Positions 15,984 through 24,403 of a DNA stretch of 64,000 nt are shown piece by piece. Under the pieces are notes generated by a model. The model was not told where the DNA came from. It worked only from the letters and a program-made list of their open reading frames with translations, and did no database searches. A program made the translations under genes and the position numbers. Source of the DNA: Actinoplanes sp. L3-i22 (GTDB taxonomy: Bacteria; Actinomycetota; Actinomycetes; Mycobacteriales; Micromonosporaceae); NCBI RefSeq assembly GCF_019704555.1, contig NZ_AP024745.1:9573501-9637500 (forward strand), written 5' to 3'. The stretch's first letter is position 1. Each line of letters begins with the position of its first letter.

Positions 15984-16778
15984 ATGACACGCACGGCAGC
16001 CGTCAACGGCATCTCGGTCAGCTACGACGACTACGGCGACGGCCCCGCCTTCGTGCTGGTGCACGGCCACCCGTTCAACCGTTCGATGTGGTGGCCGCAG
16101 TTCTCCGCGCTGGCCGCCGAGGGCTACCGGGTGATCGCCGCCGACCTGCGCGGCTACGGCGAGAGCACGGTCGTCCCGGGGCTCACCCCGCTGGAGACCT
16201 TCGCCCGGGACACGTTCGCGCTGATCGACCACCTGGAGCTCGACGAGGTGGTGCTGGGCGGCCTGTCGATGGGCGGCCAGATCGTGATGGAGTGCTACCG
16301 GCTCTTCGCCGACCGGATCGTCGGGCTGGTGCTGGCCGACACGTTCGCCCAGGGCGAGACCCCGGAGGGGCACGCCCACCGCAACCGGGTCGCCGACGAG
16401 CTGCTCGCCGCCGGGATGACCGGGTACGCCACCGAGAACCTGCCGAAGATGATGGCCGCCTACAACGTCCCGGCGATGCCCCGGGTCGCCGAGCACGTCC
16501 ACCACATGATGGTCACCACGTCCCCGGCGGGCGCCGCGGCGGCCCTGCGCGGCCGCGCCGAACGGCCCGACTACCGCAAGCTGCTCACCACGATCACCGT
16601 GCCGACCCTGGTCGTGGTCGGCCGCGACGACGAGTTCACCCCGGTCGCCGACGCCGAGCTGATGCACCACCTGATCCCGGAGTCGATGCTGAGCGTCATC
16701 GACGGCGCCGGCCACCTGCCCAACCTGGAGCAGCCGGCCGCCTTCAACGCCGCTCTGCACACGTTCCTCGATCAGTAG
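15984..16778 (+). CDS. Alpha/beta hydrolase
   Basis: A 264-residue cytosolic enzyme. It shows the oxyanion motif 'VHGHPFNRSMW', the nucleophile elbow 'LGGLSMGGQIVME' (Ser in GLSMGG), the acid 'VVGRDDEFTP' and the catalytic His in 'IDGAGHLPNLEQPAAF'. This is the pattern of 3-oxoadipate enol-lactonase-like and related C-C or ester hydrolases. The substrate is not predictable. ATG at 15984 gives the normal N-terminus. Its 3' end overlaps the convergent kinase gene by 7 nt. Confidence 0.88.
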   Translation: MTRTAAVNGISVSYDDYGDGPAFVLVHGHPFNRSMWWPQFSALAAEGYRVIAADLRGYGESTVVPGLTPLETFARDTFALIDHLELDEVVLGGLSMGGQIVMECYRLFADRIVGLVLADTFAQGETPEGHAHRNRVADELLAAGMTGYATENLPKMMAAYNVPAMPRVAEHVHHMMVTTSPAGAAAALRGRAERPDYRKLLTTITVPTLVVVGRDDEFTPVADAELMHHLIPESMLSVIDGAGHLPNLEQPAAFNAALHTFLDQ

Positions 16779-17665
16779 CGGGTCAGCAGGGCTTCGGCGA
16801 TCGCGCGGTCGGGGTGGGCGGACCAGCTCGTGACGCCCTCCTCGGCCGCCCACACCAGGTTCTGCAGCACCCGGGCCAGGGTCCAGCGGGCCGCGCGCTG
16901 CCGGTCCAGACCCAGCACCTCGGTCATCAGGTCGAAGCAGGGCAGCGGATCGATCTCCGGCCAGCGGTTGTGCAGCGCCGGCAGCAGCTCGAACCCGGGA
17001 TCCCCGGCCAGCGGCTTCGGATCGATCGCGACCCAGCCGCCGCCGTCCGGATCGGCCAGCACGTTCTCGTAGTGCAGATCCCAGTGCAGCAGCCGGTCAC
17101 CGGGCTCGGGCAGCACCTCGCGCAGCGCCGCGACACACGTGCGGGCCAGGTCGCGGTCGGCCGGGTCGGGCAGGCCGGGGATCGCGCGCGGGGCGCGCTC
17201 CAGAAGACCGGACGCGGCGTCCGACAGGCGGCGCAGGCCCGGCGGCGCGGCGACGGCATGCAGCCGGGACAAAACCTCGCTGAGCGTACGGAGTGCCACC
17301 CGCACGTCCGGGACCGAACCGAGCGACCGCCCCGCGTCCAGCCGCTCCAGCAGCATCGACCCCGTCCCCGGGTCGTGCTCCAGCAGCCGGACCGCCCCGC
17401 GCCCGGCCCAGGCCCGCAGCGCGACCGGCTCCCCCACGGTCTCGTCGTCGACGGGCTGCAGCTTCAGCACCGCCCCGGTCCCGTCGGCCCGCCGCACCGG
17501 CACGACAAGCGCCACCGCCCCGTGCCCGGCCGGCCCGTCCACGCGCAGCCCCCACTGCTCCAGGCACCGCTCGGCCAGCGCCGGCAGCCCGGCCACCCAC
17601 TCGGCCGTCGCCGCCCCGAAGTACCTCTGGTGAGAGGCCCGCAGCCCCTCCGGGATCACCAGCAC
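16772..17665 (-). CDS. Aminoglycoside 6-phosphotransferase-like kinase (APH(6)/hydroxyurea-kinase family)
   Basis: A 297-residue protein-kinase-fold enzyme. The lysine strand 'GAVLKLQPV', the catalytic loop 'LLHWDLHYENVLAD' (Asp and Asn) and the metal-binding 'AIDPKPLAGDPGFELLP' match the streptomycin 6-kinase/hydroxyurea phosphotransferase family. Such enzymes inactivate streptomycin by 6-phosphorylation, but many chromosomal members have other or unknown substrates. All key residues are present. It is monocistronic, convergent with a hydrolase and divergent from a broken LRR gene. Confidence 0.85.
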   Translation of the reverse strand: MLVIPEGLRASHQRYFGAATAEWVAGLPALAERCLEQWGLRVDGPAGHGAVALVVPVRRADGTGAVLKLQPVDDETVGEPVALRAWAGRGAVRLLEHDPGTGSMLLERLDAGRSLGSVPDVRVALRTLSEVLSRLHAVAAPPGLRRLSDAASGLLERAPRAIPGLPDPADRDLARTCVAALREVLPEPGDRLLHWDLHYENVLADPDGGGWVAIDPKPLAGDPGFELLPALHNRWPEIDPLPCFDLMTEVLGLDRQRAARWTLARVLQNLVWAAEEGVTSWSAHPDRAIAEALLTRY

Positions 17666-17695
17666 CCCGCCAACCTACCGAGTAGATTCGCGCGC

Positions 17696-17760
17696 GTGGA
17701 TCGCATCACCTTCGCCGAGCGGTTCGCGGCGGCCGCCGCCCGCGCCCGTGCGCTGGCCGG
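17696..17760 (+). pseudogene. 5' remnant of the LRR gene, out of frame
   Basis: GTG at 17696 opens a frame with high third-position GC (M-D-R-I-T-F-A-E-R-F...) up to GCC-GG at 17760. After that point the codon bias and sense continue in a different frame (from TTC at 17761: FSLYLRAECQDADD...). Loss of a single base at about 17760 would explain this. A repaired protein would be about 275 residues. It could be a sequencing error or a true frameshift. Confidence 0.65.
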
Positions 17761-17868
17761 TTCAGCCTCTATCTGCGCGCCGAGTGCCAGGACGCCGACG
17801 ATCTGGCCCAGCTCGTCCGGAACGCCGACCGGGTCTGGTCGCTCGACCTGCACACCCCGCTGGACGAG

Positions 17869-18519
17869 GTGCCCGCCCTGCCGAACGCCGAGATCCTCGA
17901 GCATCCGGCCTCGACCTGGGCGGACTACCGCCGCTTTCCCCGGCTGCGGCACCTGCGGCTGCACCTGAGCGGGGCCGGCGACTTCCGGCTGGGCGGCCCG
18001 CCGCTCACCGAGCTGCGCAGCCTGAAGATCACCGGGTTGCCCGGCCGGCCGTGGGGTCAGGCCGCGCTGCCGCCGAACGCCGAGGAGCTCGATCTCCACG
18101 GCGCCGGGGAGCTGTGGCTGGCGGACACGTGGCCGGCCGGGCTCCGGCGGCTGACCCTGTGGGGCGACGTGGTCGCCGGGCCCGCGCGCCTGCCCGCCCG
18201 CCTCGACTCGCTGGCCCTGCACGGCGGCGACCACAGCGCACTGCTGGCCGGGGTACGGGAGCTGGGCTCACTGACGATGCGCGGAACCCCGGTCACCGAC
18301 GAGGTGCTGCCGGCGCTCGGCCGTTTCGCGCTGACCCATCTCGACGTGGTCGGCACCCGGATCACGCCGGCGGCCCTGGCCCGGTTCCGGGCGGCGCACC
18401 CCGCCGTCGGCGTCCTGCCCCGGGTGCCGGGGACGACGCCGGAGTTCACCGACCCGGCTTACGCGGAGGCGGCGATAGAGCTGCGGGAAAAACGCCGGGC
18501 GGAAGATACCCACGAGTAG
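17869..18519 (+). CDS. Leucine-rich-repeat-like protein, 5' end frameshifted
   Basis: The frame is open from 17686, but its first start codon is the GTG at 17869, giving 216 residues. Coding character clearly begins further left (see the 5' remnant). The protein contains irregular leucine-rich repeats: 'RLRHLRLHLSGAGDF', 'TELRSLKITGLPG', 'NAEELDLHGAGELWLA', 'GLRRLTLWGDV', 'LDSLALHGGDH'. It ends in a charged tail. No signal peptide. Probably a cytosolic protein-interaction scaffold; target unknown. If the frameshift is real the product is N-terminally truncated. Confidence 0.65.
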   Translation: MPALPNAEILEHPASTWADYRRFPRLRHLRLHLSGAGDFRLGGPPLTELRSLKITGLPGRPWGQAALPPNAEELDLHGAGELWLADTWPAGLRRLTLWGDVVAGPARLPARLDSLALHGGDHSALLAGVRELGSLTMRGTPVTDEVLPALGRFALTHLDVVGTRITPAALARFRAAHPAVGVLPRVPGTTPEFTDPAYAEAAIELREKRRAEDTHE

Positions 18520-18545
18520 CCACGGACCGGTAATGTTCCGCGATC

Positions 18546-19103
18546 GTGAGTGACAATTCCCCGGAGACGCCTGAGCCCGCCGAAACGCAGCCCGAGCCGG
18601 TCGAGAAGCCGGTCTCCTCGCGGTTCGCGGTGGAGAAGCCCGCGCCGAAGCCGAAGTCGCGGCGGCTGTCGCTGGTGGTGGCCGTCGTGGTCGCGCTGCT
18701 GGTCGGGGCCGGTGTCGCGGCCGGTGGGCTCTACCAGTCCGGCTGGCGGCGGATCCCCGAGGAGAAATACACCATGGTGGTGATCCTCAAGGACGGCACC
18801 ACCCAGCCGCAGAAGGACGCGATCCAGAAGGTGCTGGAGACGCTGCCCGGCCACAGCGCGGTCCGCCTGGTCGGCAAGGCCGACGCGTTCGCCGAGGCGA
18901 AGGTCGCGTACGCGTCGAATCCGGAGGCGCTGGCCGGCCTCAAGGAGGAGAACATGCCGGAGTCGTTCCGGCTGACCGTCGTTGAGCGCAGCTTCGACTG
19001 CACGCCGCTCAAGCCGCTCGGCGGGAACCCGGTGATCTCGAAGATGTCGGTGGTCAAGCCCTACGGCAGCGCGAGCGACCCGGGCGCCGACATCCTCTGC
19101 TGA
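18546..19103 (+). CDS. Single-TM protein with FtsX extracellular-type domain
   Basis: A 185-residue protein. Residues 1-40 are Pro/Glu-rich and cytoplasmic, then one membrane helix (about 42-62), then an extracellular domain. In it 'YTMVVILKDGTTQPQKDAIQ', 'KVLETLPGHSAVRLVGKADA' and 'NMPESFRLTVVE' follow the pattern of the FtsX extracellular domain, which in FtsX activates peptidoglycan hydrolases. The four-helix permease part of FtsX is absent and no ftsE lies nearby. GTG start. Two Cys (in 'SFDC' and the C-terminal 'DILC') may form a disulphide. Confidence 0.78.
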   Translation: MSDNSPETPEPAETQPEPVEKPVSSRFAVEKPAPKPKSRRLSLVVAVVVALLVGAGVAAGGLYQSGWRRIPEEKYTMVVILKDGTTQPQKDAIQKVLETLPGHSAVRLVGKADAFAEAKVAYASNPEALAGLKEENMPESFRLTVVERSFDCTPLKPLGGNPVISKMSVVKPYGSASDPGADILC

Positions 19104-19110
19104 CGACGAC

Positions 19111-19135
19111 CGGCGGGCCCGGGGTGGGCCCGCCG
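19111..19135. terminator. Bidirectional terminator hairpin
   Basis: A perfect 10-bp inverted repeat CGGCGGGCCC / GGGCCCGCCG with a 5-nt loop sits between the convergent FtsX-domain gene and rluB. There is no clear U-tract. Confidence 0.65.
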
Positions 19136-19145
19136 ACCAGGCACG

Positions 19146-19895
19146 TCAGACCTCGACCTCGTCGCCGACCGCCTTGAACAGGGCCGCGACCTCGGCGTTG
19201 GCCAGGTGCCGGAAACCGCCGGGGCGCAGGTCGCCGAGGCGGATCGGGCCCACCGACGTACGGATCAGGCGGGTCACCGGGTGGCCGACCTCGTCCATCA
19301 TCCGCCGGACGATGTGCTTGCGGCCCTCGTGCAGGGTGATCTCCACCTGCGCGGTCTTGCCGATCGCGTCGACCAGGCGGAACGAGTCCACCTTCGCCGG
19401 GCCGTCGTCGAGCATGACGCCGCTCTGCAGGGCGCGGCCGACCGTGCGGGGCAGCGGCCCGACCACCTCGGCCAGGTACGTCTTGCTGACCCCGAACGAC
19501 GGGTGCATCAGCTTGTGCGCGAGCGTGCCGTCGTTGGTGAGCAGCAGCAGCCCCTCCGAGTCGGCGTCGAGCCGGCCCACGTGGAACAGCCGCTGCTCGA
19601 AGTTGACCTGCAGGAAGTCGGCGAGCTCGGAGCGGCCCTTCTCGTCGTCGAGGCTGGAGACGACGCCGCGCGGCTTGTTCAGCGCGACGTAGACCAGCTT
19701 GGTGTTGGTGATCACCCGCGCCCCGTCGACGTAGATCTCCGCGGTGGCCGGGTCGACCTTGTCGCCGAGCTTGGCGACCCGGCCGTTGACCGTGACGCGC
19801 CGCTTGAAGATCAGGTCTTCACAGGCGCGCCGGGATCCAACACCGGCCGAGGCCAGGACTTTCTGAAGGCGTTCGGCGGTGTCAGCCTGAGGCAT
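19146..19895 (-). CDS. rluB: 23S rRNA pseudouridine synthase, RluB type
   Basis: A 249-residue enzyme. An S4 RNA-binding domain (about residues 5-60, 'RLQKVLASAGVGSRRACEDL') precedes an RsuA/RluB catalytic domain with 'HVGRLDADSEGLLLLTNDG', whose Asp is the catalytic residue, and 'EGRKHIVRRMMDEVGHPV'. It isomerises uridine in 23S rRNA near the peptidyl transferase centre (site by analogy). ATG at 19895 is chosen; it overlaps the end of scpB by 14 nt. This is the last gene of the scpA-scpB-rluB operon, the order found across actinobacteria. Confidence 0.92.
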   Translation of the reverse strand: MPQADTAERLQKVLASAGVGSRRACEDLIFKRRVTVNGRVAKLGDKVDPATAEIYVDGARVITNTKLVYVALNKPRGVVSSLDDEKGRSELADFLQVNFEQRLFHVGRLDADSEGLLLLTNDGTLAHKLMHPSFGVSKTYLAEVVGPLPRTVGRALQSGVMLDDGPAKVDSFRLVDAIGKTAQVEITLHEGRKHIVRRMMDEVGHPVTRLIRTSVGPIRLGDLRPGGFRHLANAEVAALFKAVGDEVEV

Positions 19896-20874
19896 CGAGC
19901 ACTTCTTCCACATCGTCGGGCAGGAATGGAGCGAGGGGCGGCAACTGATCGACCGAGTTCAGGCCGAGCTTCTCCAGGAACAGAGCGGTGGTCCGGTACA
20001 GATATGCCCCGGTTTCCGGCTCGGTGCCGACTTCTTCGATCAGGCCACGAGTGACCAGCGTACGCATGACACCGTCACAGTTCACACCGCGGATGGCCGA
20101 GATACGCGACCTGGTTACCGGCTGCTTGTAGGCGACCACGGCGAGTGTCTCCAGGGCAGCCTGGGTGAGCCGGGTGGACTGTCCGTCGAGAACGAACCGT
20201 TCGACGTACGTCGCGTACTCCGGCCGGGTGTACAACCGCCAGCCGCCGGCCGCCCGGCGCAGGTCGAAGCCGTGCCCGGCGGCGGTGTAGCGCGCCGAGA
20301 TGTCGTCCAGCGCCCGGGCGACGCGCTCGACCGGCTGCTCCAGGACCTCGGCGAGCTTCAGCTCGTTGGTCGGCTCGTCGACCACGAGCAGGATCGCTTC
20401 CAGGGCGGCGGCCAACTCAGGACCATCCAGAACCTTCTCTTCGGTACGGCCGTCGTCCTCGCCACCGCGTGGGCCCGTGGCCTGGGCCGGGATCTCGGCC
20501 GCGACCGGCGTGATCTCGGCGACAGGCTCACTCGCCAGCCGCGCGGCGGTGTCGTGGAAGCCGGCCAGGTAGCCGGTGACCTCGGCCTCGGGACGCGCGG
20601 GCTCGTCCACCGGCGCGGGCTCGTCGGGCGCGTCCTCGGCGGGCGCTTCCTCGGCGGCCTCCTCGATCGAGTCGGGCAGCGGCACCTCCGGCTCCGGCTC
20701 GTCGTCCGCCGGCAACTCCTGCGGGGCGTCGACAGCCTCCGGCACGGTCTCCTCGGCCGCCGTCTCCTCGGCCTCCTCCTGGAAGTCGCGGTCCAGTTCG
20801 TCGCGGTTGCGCTCCCACGGCGGCACCCACGCGCCCATCTGCGCGGCCAGGGAATCCTGACGCTCGTCGCTCAC
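19882..20874 (-). CDS. scpB: Segregation and condensation protein B
   Basis: A 330-residue protein. The conserved winged-helix ScpB core occupies residues about 150-310: 'ALEAILLVVDEPTNELKLAE' at its start and 'LTQAALETLAVVAYKQPVTR' with 'IRGVNCDGVMRTLVTRGLIE' in the second winged helix. Residues 1-145 form an unusually long acidic, Pro/Ala-rich extension not present in ScpB of most bacteria (about 190-200 residues). With ScpA and SMC it makes the condensin that organises and segregates the chromosome. ATG overlaps the scpA stop by 4 nt. Confidence 0.95.
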   Translation of the reverse strand: MSDERQDSLAAQMGAWVPPWERNRDELDRDFQEEAEETAAEETVPEAVDAPQELPADDEPEPEVPLPDSIEEAAEEAPAEDAPDEPAPVDEPARPEAEVTGYLAGFHDTAARLASEPVAEITPVAAEIPAQATGPRGGEDDGRTEEKVLDGPELAAALEAILLVVDEPTNELKLAEVLEQPVERVARALDDISARYTAAGHGFDLRRAAGGWRLYTRPEYATYVERFVLDGQSTRLTQAALETLAVVAYKQPVTRSRISAIRGVNCDGVMRTLVTRGLIEEVGTEPETGAYLYRTTALFLEKLGLNSVDQLPPLAPFLPDDVEEVLDASG

Positions 20875-21980
20875 TGCTGCTTCTCCTCCAGGGCCGCCTC
20901 GTCGCCCTCGTCAAGATCGTCATCCAGTACGGCCGAGTCAAGCTCGCCCGCAGGCGTTTCGTCCGAACCGGTACCGATATCGGGGTCGTCGTCGGATCCG
21001 GTGCCCTCCGGACGGTCCGACCTACCGGTGATCTTCTCCGGGTCGCCCTCGTAGTCGTCGACGGACAGCTCGGCCTCCTGGTCACCGCCGATCCAGCGAA
21101 CGGTCAGCTCGTCCAGCGACACCGGCTGCTCGAAGTCGATCAGGTCCTGCCGGTACAGCTCGAGCAGCGCGAGGAACCGGGCCACCACCTCGAGCAGGCT
21201 GTCACAGTCGGCCACCAGCAGGCTGAACGTGGCCACCCCGATCCGCCGCAGCCGGTCCCGCAGCATCTCCGCGTGCTCGCGGACGCTGACCCGCACCTGG
21301 TGGATGTGCGCGATCGAGACCTGCGGCGGGCCGGGTTTCGGGGTGAACTGCTTGAGCGCCAGCTTGAACAGCCGGGCCGGGCCGATGCCGAGCACCAGCT
21401 CGGGCAGCGCCTCCGCGTACTGCGCCTCCAGGGTGACCATTCGCGGCCAGCGACGCGCGCCGATCCCCTCCAGCTCGGAGAGGTGCGCGGCGGCCTCCTT
21501 GTACGCCTTGTACTGCAACAGCCGGGCGAAGAGCAGGTCCCGCGCCTCCAGCAGCGCCAGGTCCTCCTCGTCCTCCACCTCGGCCGACGGCAGCAGCCGG
21601 GCCGCCTTCAGGTCCAGCAACGTGGCCGCGACCAGCAGGAACTCGCTGGTCTCGTCGAGGTCCCAGTCGTCGCCCATGGCCCGGATGTACGAGATGAACT
21701 CGTCGGTCACCACGTGCAGCGCGACCTCGGTGACGTCCAGCTTGTGCTTGCCGATCAGCTGCAGCAGCAGGTCGAACGGGCCCTCGAAGTTGTGCAGCTT
21801 GACCGTGAACTTTCCGGAATCCGCCTCCGCCACGGCGACCGCCGCCGCATCATCGGAGGCGGCGGACAGCGTGTCGGGCGCCGGATCGGGCGGCAGCTCG
21901 TCGGCAGACACCGGCTGGGCAGGCTCTTCAAGCACGTGCCGACCGTAGACCATGGCTGTGTCAACGCGCTCCGGGCTCAC
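20871..21980 (-). CDS. scpA: Segregation and condensation protein A
   Basis: A 369-residue kleisin. After a variable N-terminus comes 'LHNFEGPFDLLLQLIGKHKLDVTEV', the SMC-neck-binding start of ScpA, followed by 'EFLLVAATLLDLKAARLLP'. The C-terminal winged helix contains 'IGVATFSLLVADCDSLLEVVARFLALLEL'-type sequence. Residues about 300-369 form an acidic tail. It bridges the heads of SMC. Both GTG 21980 and ATG 21953 are possible starts; neither has a strong ribosome binding site. First gene of the scpA-scpB-rluB operon. Confidence 0.93.
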   Translation of the reverse strand: MSPERVDTAMVYGRHVLEEPAQPVSADELPPDPAPDTLSAASDDAAAVAVAEADSGKFTVKLHNFEGPFDLLLQLIGKHKLDVTEVALHVVTDEFISYIRAMGDDWDLDETSEFLLVAATLLDLKAARLLPSAEVEDEEDLALLEARDLLFARLLQYKAYKEAAAHLSELEGIGARRWPRMVTLEAQYAEALPELVLGIGPARLFKLALKQFTPKPGPPQVSIAHIHQVRVSVREHAEMLRDRLRRIGVATFSLLVADCDSLLEVVARFLALLELYRQDLIDFEQPVSLDELTVRWIGGDQEAELSVDDYEGDPEKITGRSDRPEGTGSDDDPDIGTGSDETPAGELDSAVLDDDLDEGDEAALEEKQQ

Positions 21981-22045
21981 GCCCTACCAACGTCACAAGT
22001 GACGCACGGAAACGCTGTTCCGGCAGATGAACGGGGTAAAGCAGG

Positions 22046-22076
22046 CGGGCCGCCGCGCAGGTCGCGCGACGGCCCG
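22046..22076 (-). terminator. Hairpin after the two-TM protein gene
   Basis: The inverted repeat CGGGCCG...CGGCCCG with inner GCGC/GCGC pairs lies just after the stop of the gene at 22086 and before scpA. The stretch following it on the minus strand (CCTGCTTTACC) is only weakly U-rich. Confidence 0.5.
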
Positions 22077-22085
22077 GAGCGGTTC

Positions 22086-23063
22086 TCAACTGATCGGCGG
22101 GTCGGCGCCCTCGGACGGCGCCGGATGCGGCCGCGGCTTGTGCACCTCGACCGGAGCCGGCGTCGGCGTCGGCGCCGCGTAAGGATCAGGACCCGGCGCC
22201 GGCGGCGCCACATAAACGGGCGGGGCAGACGCCGGGGCCGCGGCGGGATGCGGCGGGTAGGCCGATTCGGCCCGGGCGCGCAGGTCCCGCACCGGCACCT
22301 CGGCGCCGAACGCCGGCCCGGGCGCCACCATCACCCCCTGCGCCGCCACCTCAGCCCCCTCCCGGACCGCGGCGTGCACGGCCTCCCGCAGTGCCCGGGC
22401 CCGCTCGGCCCGCAGCATCCGCTCGACCGGCCCGGTGCGCCCGGACATCCCGCCGACCAGGTCCCGCAGGAAGCGCCCGAGCAGCGCCGCCCCGCGCCGG
22501 CTCCGGGACATGGTCCAGCCCAGGTAGAGGCTGCTGCCGTACGGAAAGAGGGAAATGAAGATCTGGCAGTGGTGATCCGTGATCACCAAGCGGTTGTTGA
22601 GCACCTCCGGGGGCAGCAGGTCACTGCGCACCCGGACCGCGTCGGCCGCCACCGGGATCCCCCGCCGGCGCAGCGTCGCGTAGATCGCCGCGTACGCCGA
22701 GTCCGCGCTCTGCCACCGCTCCTCGATCAGCGTCCGCCACTCGCCGAGCGGCTCGTCGACCCGGGCCGAGAGCAGCACCAGCCAGAAGACGATGAAGCTG
22801 AGCAGCGACCCGATCGCGAGCACCTCGTCCCCGGGCGTGCTGTCGCCGAACGCGTTCGGCTCGGACACCGCGAAGACGAACAGCGCCAGGAACGCGAACG
22901 CCGCCCAGATGATCAGCGCCGGGACGGCCGCCGACAGCCAGAGCCGGAGCAGGGTTCCGGCCGGAACCGAGTCGTCCGGCCCGGTCTCTGCCCGGGTGTG
23001 CCGCAGGCCCTGCATCCGGTACGCGACATCGCCGTTGCCGGGGCCGAGAGCGGACATGGTCAT
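22086..23063 (-). CDS. Hypothetical membrane protein with Pro-rich tail
   Basis: A 325-residue protein. Two membrane helices (about residues 38-70 and 85-102) form a hairpin, then a conserved-looking cytoplasmic region (residues 105-240) with 'NNRLVITDHHCQIFISLFPYGSSLYLGW'-type sequence, then a Pro/Ala-rich tail. No family is recognised. GTGAGGA lies just upstream of the ATG at 23063. It follows the zinc-ribbon gene by 32 nt on the same strand, so the two probably form an operon. Confidence 0.7.
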   Translation of the reverse strand: MTMSALGPGNGDVAYRMQGLRHTRAETGPDDSVPAGTLLRLWLSAAVPALIIWAAFAFLALFVFAVSEPNAFGDSTPGDEVLAIGSLLSFIVFWLVLLSARVDEPLGEWRTLIEERWQSADSAYAAIYATLRRRGIPVAADAVRVRSDLLPPEVLNNRLVITDHHCQIFISLFPYGSSLYLGWTMSRSRRGAALLGRFLRDLVGGMSGRTGPVERMLRAERARALREAVHAAVREGAEVAAQGVMVAPGPAFGAEVPVRDLRARAESAYPPHPAAAPASAPPVYVAPPAPGPDPYAAPTPTPAPVEVHKPRPHPAPSEGADPPIS

Positions 23064-23095
23064 GAGTCCTCACTTCCCAATCGATTCGGGGCGGG

Positions 23096-24283
23096 TCAGA
23101 TCAGGGACACCTGAATCCCGGTCGGCGTCGCCTGCGCGGTGCCGTTGAGCCGGAACGCGGTGTCGCCGCTCTGCGCCTTCTTCGCCCCGCTGAAGTCGGT
23201 GTAGGTGGCGCTCCAATGCACCTTCCCGGTGCCGTCGTCGACCAGCTGCACCGCGGCGCCGCCGAACCACATGATGCTGTCGGTCCGGACGTCGACCTGC
23301 GGATACGTGGCGACCGACCAGGTCACGGCGACGTTCGTGCCGGGCACGCCGAGGCCGAACGGACACCCGCCCGGCTGCGCCAGCGGGCTCCGGGCGCACG
23401 TGTCCAGGGCGGTCCGCACCTGCCCCCGGATGTTCTCCCTGGCGCCGCCGGCCAGCTCCGGCACACCGAACCGCAGCGGCGCCACGTAGTCGACGACGCC
23501 GTTGGCCTGCGCGACCGCGGTCGCCCGGCTCTCCGCCAGCAGGGTGTTGCCGGCCGCGACCGCCTCGTAGGAGCCGGGGAACGCCACGGTGACCCGCTCG
23601 GCGGTGCCCAGGCCGATCCCGTTCACGGTGACCGCGCGCCCGCGCTGGCCGTCGACGCCGAGCACCACGAACGGCAGCCGCAGCCGCCACTCGCCGCTCT
23701 CCTCGACCGCCACCAGCTCCTGCGCGACGGTCTGGCCGCCGGCCCGGTAGACCACCCGGACCGAGCGGGCCGCGGTGCCGAACTGGCCGCCGGCCGCCAT
23801 GTCGTCACCCACCTCGACGTCCCGCGGGCGGACCCGGTCGGCGTCCAGGGCCGCGTCGCTGAGCAGCGGATACTGCCCGGTGTCGAGCTGGCTGCCGGAG
23901 GCGACCCAGCGCAGCGCGGCCGGGGCGTCACCGTCGGCGAGCGCGTCGAAATACCGCTCGGCGGCCCCGCGCGGGCTGTCCCCCGGCCGCGCGGCCACCA
24001 TCGTCACCAGGCCGCCCACCGTCAGCAGAACACCGACAAGACCAAAAACCAGAAGACCTTTGCGCCGTACGGCGGAAGCCCCCGCCCCGAGGCCCGGAAC
24101 CGCCCCCGGATCCGGCGGCCCGGACGCGACCTCCACCAGCGGCGCGGACGCTGGCTCCGTCGGCGGCACAGACGTGGCCGGCACCGGCGGGCCGGCGGTG
24201 ACCACCGGCGCGGCGCAGTAGCCGCACCACCGCTGGTCGCCCGGCACGTCTCCCCCACAGCGGAAGCAGAGCGTCTTCTCCAT
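23096..24283 (-). CDS. Zinc-ribbon membrane-anchored protein
   Basis: A 395-residue protein from ATG 24283. The N-terminal zinc ribbon has two Cys pairs, 'CFRCGG' and 'CGYCAAP', followed by a Pro-rich linker, one membrane helix (about residues 75-98, 'GLLVFGLVGVLLTVGGLVTM') and a large extracytoplasmic region. The first part after the membrane ('RGAAERYFDALADGDAPAALRW') looks like the NTF2-like fold common in actinobacterial exported proteins. The function is unknown. It is co-oriented with the two-TM gene downstream and divergent from the AraC gene. Confidence 0.75.
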   Translation of the reverse strand: MEKTLCFRCGGDVPGDQRWCGYCAAPVVTAGPPVPATSVPPTEPASAPLVEVASGPPDPGAVPGLGAGASAVRRKGLLVFGLVGVLLTVGGLVTMVAARPGDSPRGAAERYFDALADGDAPAALRWVASGSQLDTGQYPLLSDAALDADRVRPRDVEVGDDMAAGGQFGTAARSVRVVYRAGGQTVAQELVAVEESGEWRLRLPFVVLGVDGQRGRAVTVNGIGLGTAERVTVAFPGSYEAVAAGNTLLAESRATAVAQANGVVDYVAPLRFGVPELAGGARENIRGQVRTALDTCARSPLAQPGGCPFGLGVPGTNVAVTWSVATYPQVDVRTDSIMWFGGAAVQLVDDGTGKVHWSATYTDFSGAKKAQSGDTAFRLNGTAQATPTGIQVSLI

Positions 24284-24403
24284 ATCCGCATCTCCCGGGA
24301 CGATCACCGTAAGTCACCGGAACGCTACCCGAATCCCCCGTTACCGGTCAGCCGGTTCGACATCGGTCAGCCGTGCGAGCAGCCGCTTCCTAGACTGGCC
24401 GGC

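Noticed and set aside
16772..17665. Antibiotic resistance island around the APH(6)-like gene
   Set aside because: No transposase, integrase or other resistance gene nearby, and base composition matches the surroundings; the gene is probably chromosomal.
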